Of a DNA stretch of 64,000 nucleotides, positions 26,897 to 33,545 are shown one piece after another (position 1 is the stretch's first letter; each line of letters begins with the position of its first letter). Under the pieces are notes generated by a model, which was not told the origin of the DNA, searched no databases, and was given only the letters and a program-made list of their open reading frames with translations. The position numbers and the translations under genes are program-made. The DNA comes from Giardia muris (Eukaryota; Fornicata; Diplomonadida; Hexamitidae): positions 744,001 to 808,000 of the forward strand of contig CM016926.1 of the NCBI GenBank assembly GCA_006247105.1, written 5' to 3'.

Positions 26897-27850
26897 ATGC
26901 CGGCACGTCACCTCTTGACCATCTCGGATCTGACCCCAACGGAGCTTAAGTATCTCATCGACCGCGCGCTCTTGATGAAGGCGCGCCCCGAAGACTACGC
27001 GGAACGTGCCCAGAGGAAGACCCTGCTCGCGATCTTTAGCAAGCCGTCTCTCCGCACTAGGGTCTCTCTCGAGACTGCGATGACGCGCATGGGTGGGCAC
27101 GCGATCTACTACGAGATCGGGAGTCACTCGAACGTCGGAGGGAAAGAGACCGTCCAGGACACCGCCGAGGTGTTCAGTCGCATGGTCGACATCTGCAGTG
27201 CGCGTCTCCATACGCGCGAGATGATGAGCGAGCTTGCCAAGCACTCCTTGGTACCCTGCCTCAACGCCCTCGATGATTGGGCTCATCCGCTCCAGATGGT
27301 CTGTGACTTCATGACTATCCAGGAGCATTTCGGAGGATTTCAGGGCGTCAGCCTTGCATACTGTGGGGACTCGCGCAACAACGTCACTTACGACCTCATG
27401 CGCGCCTGCTCCCTGCTTGGAATCGAATGCCGTGTTTGTTGCCCAAATCATCCCGACTTCAAGCCTTGCACTGAGGTCGTCGATGAGTGCGCTAATCTCG
27501 TTAAGAAATACTCGACAGGAGCCGTCATCCGCGTCTATCACGACTGCTTAGAGGGCGTGAAAGGCGTCGACGTCGTCTACACTGACTCATGGATGTCCTA
27601 CCATATCCCCGAGGCGGAACGCGAAGAGCGTCGTCGGATCCTCCTTCCTTATCAGGTCACGGATGCCGTCATGGCCGCGACCTCCTCACGCTCGGTCTTC
27701 ATGAATTGTTTGCCCGCCTCCCGTGGTGACGAACAGACCGCCTCGGTGATGGATGGGGCGAAGTCCATCTGTTACACTCAGGCTGGAAATCGCCTTCCTT
27801 CCGCCATGGCCGTCCTGGACTTCTTCCTACATGGCTGTCAGATGTCCTGA
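26897..27850 (+). CDS. OTC: Ornithine carbamoyltransferase (arginine dihydrolase pathway)
   Basis: 317 residues. In diplomonads this enzyme works in the catabolic direction: citrulline plus phosphate gives ornithine and carbamoyl phosphate, which carbamate kinase uses to make ATP. The carbamoyl-phosphate loop is F-S-K-P-S-L-R-T-R (47-55; usual form STRTR, with Leu here for Thr), and the HPLQ motif is in ALDDWAHPLQMVCD. The ornithine-side motif DSWMSY and the NCLPASRG segment (HCLP in most orthologues) follow. Length matches the family. ATG at 26897 follows ggaagaa; the longer open frame upstream lacks family sequence. No targeting peptide, consistent with a cytosolic enzyme. Confidence 0.96.
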   Translation: MPARHLLTISDLTPTELKYLIDRALLMKARPEDYAERAQRKTLLAIFSKPSLRTRVSLETAMTRMGGHAIYYEIGSHSNVGGKETVQDTAEVFSRMVDICSARLHTREMMSELAKHSLVPCLNALDDWAHPLQMVCDFMTIQEHFGGFQGVSLAYCGDSRNNVTYDLMRACSLLGIECRVCCPNHPDFKPCTEVVDECANLVKKYSTGAVIRVYHDCLEGVKGVDVVYTDSWMSYHIPEAEREERRRILLPYQVTDAVMAATSSRSVFMNCLPASRGDEQTASVMDGAKSICYTQAGNRLPSAMAVLDFFLHGCQMS

Positions 27851-27923
27851 CGTGAGGATTAGACGTGAACTCCGCTCGGTGATGCCTCCAGAACCAGGAT
27901 CGCCGGTCGCAAATTTCGCTGAG

Positions 27924-28715
27924 ATGGACGTCGAGGCCGAGGTGCAAGCGCTCGAGGCGAGCCTCCGAGGCTTCTGTCGCCCATCGATTTACCTTGACAC
28001 GGCCCTCTATGCCGCCGGAGACCCCACCCCGCTCCGGAAACTGGTGGGCCGGATCCTTCAGGCCTGCCACCCGGAGGTTCAGCAGGCCCTCGTCACCCGC
28101 GGCACGTATACCCAGCTCGTCCACTTCACTGACGAAGCTTGGTATGAGGCCTTCCGACGCTTCCTGGCCGAGAACGTCTCTCGCCTCGACAACCCCTCGT
28201 CAATCCCGATCCTCCCATACTCCCAATGGCGGCGACGGTCCTTCGCGGCCGCGAAGGTGCGGGAGGTCGTTGGGTTCGTTGGGACGCTGAAGAAGCTCGT
28301 CCCACGTGAACGGCGGCGTTTCGGGGCCACCCCGAGCTTCCCTGGTGGCGAGGACGTCGGTGAGGCACATCGCATGCTTCGCGTCGCATTCGAGGACGTC
28401 GATGCAAGTCCAAGTCCACCAAGCTCAAGTCCTAGTGCCTCCTCGTCCGTGTCCTCCATGCCATCCATGCCATCAGAGCCTCTAACGCGTCCCACGCGTC
28501 GTCTCGAAGTGGGCGACGATGAAGATGGCCTTCCCCCTAGACGAAGAACAACAGGAGGGACGCCTGGAGACTCCGGTCTGGAGGAGGTTCAACGGATGCT
28601 CGAGCGCGTCCTCCAGACGACGCAGCTCGTAAACGCGAAGGTCGACAACCTCTCCGCGCGCTTGGAGGGGGTCGAGCGACTGCTGACAAGGCTAGTGCGT
28701 CGGGAGGAAAAATGA
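27924..28715 (+). CDS. Hypothetical protein with C-terminal coiled coil
   Basis: 263 residues. The N-terminal ~145 residues form a helical domain (for example LRKLVGRILQACHPEVQQALV and a Trp-rich stretch) not assigned to a family. A Ser/Pro low-complexity linker (~155-185) and a basic patch precede a C-terminal amphipathic coiled coil (~220-262) with regular Leu/Val heptads. The start is the ATG after the only A/T-rich initiator (gcaaatttcgctgagATG); an upstream in-frame ATG lies in GC-rich sequence. Its TGA stop overlaps the ATG of the downstream SNARE gene by 4 bp (ATGA). Confidence 0.75.
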   Translation: MDVEAEVQALEASLRGFCRPSIYLDTALYAAGDPTPLRKLVGRILQACHPEVQQALVTRGTYTQLVHFTDEAWYEAFRRFLAENVSRLDNPSSIPILPYSQWRRRSFAAAKVREVVGFVGTLKKLVPRERRRFGATPSFPGGEDVGEAHRMLRVAFEDVDASPSPPSSSPSASSSVSSMPSMPSEPLTRPTRRLEVGDDEDGLPPRRRTTGGTPGDSGLEEVQRMLERVLQTTQLVNAKVDNLSARLEGVERLLTRLVRREEK

Positions 28716-29347
28716 CGGACGAGTACGATTGCATCCTCCAGGACGTCCAGCAGGCGCTCGCGAACTACACGGGGCTGCGCGAGCGTGCGGGGGACGTCGG
28801 GGGCGCTGGAGAGGATGCGATCCTCGAACTTCGGAAGATTCTCGATTCTGCTGAGCGCGACGTCCGAGTTCTTGCTCGTGAGGCGAAGAGCACTCACGAC
28901 CCAGGGCTGCTCGAGCGACGAAAAGGAGAGTGCGACGCATTACAGCGGGAGATCCAGGAGCACCGGCGGCAACTGGCTGCAGACCTGAGTGCTGGTGCAA
29001 AGGATCCGGAGCCTGAAGCCCCAGTGACGATGACCGCCGAGCAACGGCTCGGGGCGGCTGTGGTCGTCCAGAAGGATACGAATCTGAAGATGGACGACGC
29101 GATCCATGCGATGCAAGAGACGCACGAGCTCAACGAGGCGATCCTTGAGACTCTCGATCGTGATCTTGAGAGGCTCAACAGGGTGTCGGACGAACTTGAC
29201 GGGCTCGCGGCCGACACGCAACTGGCTCGACGCCAGCTTGGGAACGTCCTTCGTAGTCTCTCCCAGAACAAGTGCATGCTCGGGATCATCCTCGTCGTCG
29301 CGGTCATCATCTTGATTGTCAGCATCGTCCAGATCGCGAAGCGATGA
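28712..29347 (+). CDS. Vti1-like Qb-SNARE
   Basis: 211 residues. An N-terminal helical region (~1-95) is followed by a SNARE motif (~115-180) and a C-terminal anchor (about 188-208) ending almost at the C-terminus (IAKR). The motif fits the Vti1 group: a hydrophobic heptad run ending in LRSLSQNK directly before the membrane. The zero-layer position is Asp151 (context TLDRDLERL) rather than Gln; as I recall, an Asp is also found there in animal Vti1a. Vti1-type SNAREs act in Golgi, endosome and vacuole fusion. The initiator is the A-run at the end of the upstream gene (gaggaaaaATG), with which it overlaps by 4 bp. Confidence 0.78.
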   Translation: MTDEYDCILQDVQQALANYTGLRERAGDVGGAGEDAILELRKILDSAERDVRVLAREAKSTHDPGLLERRKGECDALQREIQEHRRQLAADLSAGAKDPEPEAPVTMTAEQRLGAAVVVQKDTNLKMDDAIHAMQETHELNEAILETLDRDLERLNRVSDELDGLAADTQLARRQLGNVLRSLSQNKCMLGIILVVAVIILIVSIVQIAKR

Positions 29348-29396
29348 GGCCGTGAGACGGAAGTGAAGCGGGAGCGAAGGAAAGTGAGGCAGGAGC

Positions 29397-30380
29397 TCAG
29401 CCAACTCGTCGGATGAGCCTGGTTGATAAGGAGAAGAGCTTCTCCATTCCGAGTCGGTCGGCCATGGGGTTCTCTGGGACGAACGGGGGCCGATGGGGTG
29501 CTGGTGGGTATACGCGCTCGTCATGGATTAGAATCGACTTGAAGGATTTGTTCAGCGCCTGCGCCGGTTCCGTCTCACGATACGAGGCCGTCCGTGCATG
29601 CCCAATGTTTGGGAGTATGCTCCCGCTGGAACGAGATGGCGTACCACCGTAGTGGCTTGTACCCACTTCCGACCCCTTCGGGGATTGACTGACGGAGACA
29701 CCCGATAGGGCGAAGACGTTGCTGGGCGCCTCCGCGTGTCCAAAGCCACGGCTACGACTGCGACTATGATTGTTGTCAACTGAGACCGAAGCTCGCAATG
29801 GTGTGAATACCCCTGTGCCTTGGTCATTGACATTGACGCTGGGACGCGGAGAATCGACACTTCCACGCACCTGCAGGACGTAATCCGAAACCGGGAGGAT
29901 AGGGAGTTGAAAGACATCATTGGGTGACAGGGGTGGGACTGGAAGCCCATAGGTTGTGCGTAAGCGTTGCAAGCAATACGCAAACTCCTTGCTCTGGGCG
30001 TGCCCATGCCAGAGCAGGCGGCCAAGCGGTGCGAAGGCTAGCGTGGTCGGCAAGCATGTAACTCCGTTCTCTTGTAAGAATTTCGCAAAAGTCCCCCGCA
30101 CATCACTTGCGACGTTAATTCGTGCGAGGCTCCCGATCCTCTCGATCCCCGCCCGGAGGTCGACCGGGTGCTCCCGCGAGACCGCGAGGTAGTAGAGCAT
30201 GGGGAGGAGCTCCTGGGTTTGTTGGATAATCCGGAAGGTGTCGTCCGAAAAGCGCGAGTGGCTCTCAAAGGCGACGACGATGGCCGGCTGGTTCCGGGCG
30301 TACGGGGAGCGCCGCCGGACGAACCGCAGGTCTTCCAGGGGTGGGATGACCCGGTGGTCGATTGTGTTTCCTCCTAACAT
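29397..30380 (-). CDS. Thioredoxin-fold protein lacking CXXC, with C-terminal tail (paralogue 1)
   Basis: 327 residues. Residues ~15-145 follow a thioredoxin-like pattern: a strand AIVVAF, then a helix where the active site would be, with no Cys pair (ESHSRFSD). Next come strand YYLAVS, the INVASD strand and helix, and LPT in the cis-Pro position before a strand ending LLWHGH. A Ser/Pro-rich linker leads to a conserved C-terminal helix MEKLFSLSTRLIR. The protein at 41880-43070 has the same layout and clear local identity (NVASD... FL... PT), so the two are paralogues. Without CXXC it is probably not an oxidoreductase. The ATG lies 6 bp from the divergent ATG of the eIF2B gene. Confidence 0.8.
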   Translation of the reverse strand: MLGGNTIDHRVIPPLEDLRFVRRRSPYARNQPAIVVAFESHSRFSDDTFRIIQQTQELLPMLYYLAVSREHPVDLRAGIERIGSLARINVASDVRGTFAKFLQENGVTCLPTTLAFAPLGRLLWHGHAQSKEFAYCLQRLRTTYGLPVPPLSPNDVFQLPILPVSDYVLQVRGSVDSPRPSVNVNDQGTGVFTPLRASVSVDNNHSRSRSRGFGHAEAPSNVFALSGVSVSQSPKGSEVGTSHYGGTPSRSSGSILPNIGHARTASYRETEPAQALNKSFKSILIHDERVYPPAPHRPPFVPENPMADRLGMEKLFSLSTRLIRRVG

Positions 30381-30386
30381 TTTTCG
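30381..30386. promoter_or_regulatory. 6-bp gap between divergent start codons
   Basis: TTTTCG is the only sequence between the opposed ATGs at 30380 and 30387. Both genes need these starts: the next in-frame Met of the minus gene is ~60 residues in. Promoter elements for each must lie inside the other gene. Confidence 0.6.
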
Positions 30387-31931
30387 ATGAGTGAGAGCCC
30401 GGAACGATACTCCGCGATCGATGCTCGGGCCCGCTTTCTCCCCCTAGTCATCGAGCGTCGACTTGGCGACGGCTTCTTCGCGGCGTTCGGGCAGCAGCAG
30501 GTGCCGACCACTGGGCTCCGCTTCATCTCTCGGAACCCTGCCGACTTTAGCTCTCTTGGGACTGATGCTCGCGTCCTTGTTGACCGCATCGCATCCTTTC
30601 GAGAGCCCTCGACGTTCAGGGCGGGGTACTTCCTACAGGCCTACGAAGCACAATTAACAATGCTTTTGGCAGCCAACTTCCAAGACTTCGAGACTCCGTC
30701 GGGGATGGGGGGCGATGATAGCGAGCTGGTAGGGCTAAGGGCGATCCCCGGGTACACCGCCTCGGGGAAGCACAAGTATCTTGGGCGTATGCTCCATGCG
30801 TTATTGACTCTGTTCGCCGTTGTTGATACGTGTTGTTCCACGATCCCCGTCGCCCTTGGCTACGTTGCGAAGAAGCTTTGCCTCTATTTCGACAGGCTGT
30901 TGGCGGAACATTCAATGACAACGAATACGAATGGGCCCTGTCCTAGTGTGTTGGACTATGTCCTGCGTATTAGTGAGAGCTCGAGTGGGATGACTGGGAT
31001 CGGATTGGCCATCTCGGCCTTTCATCCGTCCCAGTATCATTCTTTGACCATAGAGGAACCAAAGGGCGGTTCAGGGCTTCAGTTCAACCCGAGCGCCGAG
31101 GCGAAGGTGATTGAGGTGGAATCGGATCCGTCGTCTGGGAATGACGAGATGTCTTTGCCCTTGATAGCTACGACGGGGCTTTGCGGTATGATGGCGCCCG
31201 AGGCGATGCTGGACGGCGTGGAGGACTCCAGAGAGCTTGTGGAGAAGATGAGGAGCTACATCAACGAGATCTACAACGACTGTGTCCTGAAGACCATCAA
31301 TGCGATGTACGAGACACTAGGAGATTGTATCCGGCCCACAGATCGGATCCTGTTTTATGGGAACTCCCCCCTCGTCTTGAAGGCGATGCTCTTTGCTCAT
31401 AGACGCCTCCTTGCCCAAGACCCATCACGCCCACCCTTCGAAGTGATCTGCATCGACTCACCCGATCACCGGTGCAGTATGGATGTCATGCCCGTTCTCG
31501 TTGGGGCGGAGATCCCTTGTACCTATGGGCTTCTGACGTCCATTCCTGTCTTAATGCCGAAAGTGACGAAGATTATGCTAGGTTGTTTTGGTTTAAGTCT
31601 TGAGGGCTCCGTATTAGTTCGAGCTGGGGGGAACGTCATCGCGGCGATTGGCGCCTTATACCGCACACCTCTCATCGTCGCGTGTGAGACCTTCAAACTG
31701 ACGATGCAGGACTACCTCAATGGTTTCGCATCCAACGCGTTACGTGCCCCCATCTCCTTCCCCATACCCTCGGCAAGCACTCAGCTGCAATTGATCCGGC
31801 CCTTCTACGACGTCATTGACGCTAGCCTAATCAGTAGCTTCGTCACAGAGAATGGCCAGGTTCCACCAAGTGCGATTCAGACCCTGGCCTCCAGGGTCAG
31901 AATGAACACGGGCTTGCGCTGTAACCAGTAG
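30387..31931 (+). CDS. EIF2B4: eIF2B regulatory-type subunit, delta-like
   Basis: 514 residues. The C-terminal ~230 residues carry the Rossmann-like domain of the eIF2B alpha/beta/delta and MTNA family: DRILFYGNSPLVLKAML, FEVICIDSP, the V-L-V-R-A-G-G-N-V-I-A-A-I-G core near residue 415, PLIVACETFKL, and a final RPFYDVIDASLISSFVTE block in the place of the conserved YDV/(T)P element. That last block fits the delta or beta subunit best. eIF2B is the GDP-exchange factor that recycles eIF2 for initiator-tRNA delivery. The N-terminal half is divergent. Delta versus beta is inference. Start: MSESPERY after tttttcg. Confidence 0.85.
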   Translation: MSESPERYSAIDARARFLPLVIERRLGDGFFAAFGQQQVPTTGLRFISRNPADFSSLGTDARVLVDRIASFREPSTFRAGYFLQAYEAQLTMLLAANFQDFETPSGMGGDDSELVGLRAIPGYTASGKHKYLGRMLHALLTLFAVVDTCCSTIPVALGYVAKKLCLYFDRLLAEHSMTTNTNGPCPSVLDYVLRISESSSGMTGIGLAISAFHPSQYHSLTIEEPKGGSGLQFNPSAEAKVIEVESDPSSGNDEMSLPLIATTGLCGMMAPEAMLDGVEDSRELVEKMRSYINEIYNDCVLKTINAMYETLGDCIRPTDRILFYGNSPLVLKAMLFAHRRLLAQDPSRPPFEVICIDSPDHRCSMDVMPVLVGAEIPCTYGLLTSIPVLMPKVTKIMLGCFGLSLEGSVLVRAGGNVIAAIGALYRTPLIVACETFKLTMQDYLNGFASNALRAPISFPIPSASTQLQLIRPFYDVIDASLISSFVTENGQVPPSAIQTLASRVRMNTGLRCNQ

Positions 31932-31947
31932 CGCCTCCCATCCCGAT

Positions 31948-31954
31948 TGTAAAT
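31948..31954 (+). terminator. Candidate poly(A) signal overlapping the next start codon
   Basis: TGTAAAT, one base off AGTRAAY, lies 16 bases past the eIF2B stop codon and shares its last two bases with the ATG (31953-31955) of the RING gene. It is also the A-rich initiator of that gene. Confidence 0.4.
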
Positions 31955-33488
31955 GGACCCTCTTGGCCTCACCGCTGACTTCGCCGATACTGAGGTACTT
32001 CGGACCGAGGACTTGGAGAGGCTCGAACCAACCCCAGAGGTGCCACCATTCTTACTCTGTCCCGTCTGTTCGCGTCTCTATGATGTCGCCTATTGCCTCA
32101 GTTGCTCTCATGGGATCTGTCGTCGTTGTTATGAGGCGGAGATCGCTAAGACCAAGTATTTGCGTTGTCCGACTTGTCAAGCTCTCATAGTCACAAGGCC
32201 TTATGTCAATGCGGCACTGCAGACCTTTGTGGGTGCATATGGTTCGTTCCAGATTCAAGCCGAAGGCCCAAGTCCTGATGCATCGCCTCCAACAGATGAT
32301 ATCCTTTATGGTGAGCAGAACTTCAACATCTCAAAGGACTTTCTTAATCCTATTGAGACACAACTTTGCCACGTCCTATTCGATACGGTGTTACGAGTCA
32401 GAATCAGTCCACAACATGAGAGGCAACCAAATTTCCTTTCCATCGTGATTACTTATGCCGATATAGGAAGTCCCACATGTCTAGCAAGCCTGTCGACAAG
32501 GATCTGCATCACCGTCGTCAATATGCGCGAGAGGGCACGTTCGAAGTCATTTGAGTGCGTCCATACCTTTCCACGAGGTGGTGGCGTATATAGCATCCCA
32601 GTAGGCCCACGTAACGTCCTCTTTGACCCAACGAAGAACTATCTGCGCGATGGGAAGGTAAGAATCCGTACTCGCGTAAGCGTCTTCACCACTCTTACAC
32701 TTGACGATGCCATGCAATTAGCCCGTACCTGCAGGGAGTTCCTTTATCCTTCGGCGCGCCAATGCCGTGGTGATGCCTTGGAACGGTTGATTGAACGCAC
32801 AATCGCATACCGTCAATCGGAGGCCTCCGCGCATGTTGTTCGCTTCCTGCTCCAATTGGCCAGACATGGGTATACCGTCCTTACGATTGCTGAAGAAGGC
32901 ACCGGTTCCCTTGGCGTGGTCACCCTCAGCCTCTGGCTCAAACATGATGTTGCATTCGCTCGTCTTCTTCGACGTGCCATGAGGCATATCGATACGGCTG
33001 ACTATGAGCTTGTTGGCGCCGTCCTTGGCCGTCATTGCCTCATCTTCCTTGAAGCAAGTGAGCCAGGTGCCGCATTTGACGTCACCTTGAAGGATGGTGA
33101 GTTGAGAGATGAAGATCTTGATCCACCTGTCATTCAACAATATCCCATTGACGAATCTCCCATGGTCCTGGAGCTACGACGAAAATTGCAGCAGACTCTT
33201 GATGCATTACATGAGCGTAGTCATAATCTCACTGTGGCTCAAAAGGATATCAAAGCCTTAGAATCCCAGCTTGGTATGGCCACAACTGAGATGAAACGCG
33301 CACAGGAATCTCTTGAGCGCTTAACAAGATCGTCTGCGATCAAGACTGAAGAGGTACTGATGCTTAGGTCTGCCCTATGCGCCATAGTCTCTCCTGGATC
33401 GGATGCCCTTGATGAATACGCTCTCGAATCCCTTCGACAAAAGGGCCATCTTCCAAGAATACCCAATACGACCACACACGAGAAATGA
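31953..33488 (+). CDS. RING-finger protein with MATH/TRAF-like domain and coiled coil
   Basis: 511 residues. A C3HC4 RING finger spans ~36-78 (CPVC, then C-S-H-G-I-C-R-R-C, then CPTC), the E2-binding module of ubiquitin ligases. Residues ~130-250 resemble a MATH/TRAF-type beta sandwich (alternating strands, FDPTKNYLRDGKVRIRTRVSVF near the end). A helical middle and a C-terminal coiled coil (~400-490) follow. The RING-beta-sandwich order recalls TRAF or SIAH E3 ligases, though no intervening zinc fingers are seen. RING is certain, MATH is inference. Initiator gattgtaaATG, only 21 bp after the upstream gene. Confidence 0.85.
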   Translation: MDPLGLTADFADTEVLRTEDLERLEPTPEVPPFLLCPVCSRLYDVAYCLSCSHGICRRCYEAEIAKTKYLRCPTCQALIVTRPYVNAALQTFVGAYGSFQIQAEGPSPDASPPTDDILYGEQNFNISKDFLNPIETQLCHVLFDTVLRVRISPQHERQPNFLSIVITYADIGSPTCLASLSTRICITVVNMRERARSKSFECVHTFPRGGGVYSIPVGPRNVLFDPTKNYLRDGKVRIRTRVSVFTTLTLDDAMQLARTCREFLYPSARQCRGDALERLIERTIAYRQSEASAHVVRFLLQLARHGYTVLTIAEEGTGSLGVVTLSLWLKHDVAFARLLRRAMRHIDTADYELVGAVLGRHCLIFLEASEPGAAFDVTLKDGELRDEDLDPPVIQQYPIDESPMVLELRRKLQQTLDALHERSHNLTVAQKDIKALESQLGMATTEMKRAQESLERLTRSSAIKTEEVLMLRSALCAIVSPGSDALDEYALESLRQKGHLPRIPNTTTHEK

Positions 33489-33545
33489 GAGCTGAGAACT
33501 GAATACCCAAGATAACCGCCTTTCAAGTTTACCAACGGAAAGTAA

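Noticed and set aside
26825..27541. 238-residue minus-strand frame opposite ornithine carbamoyltransferase
   Set aside because: The plus strand encodes a full-length conserved enzyme; the minus frame is a shadow.
28400..28480. Possible microsatellite or mobile-element scar in the Ser/Pro-coding tract
   Set aside because: Short imperfect repeats that keep the reading frame; ordinary low-complexity coding sequence.
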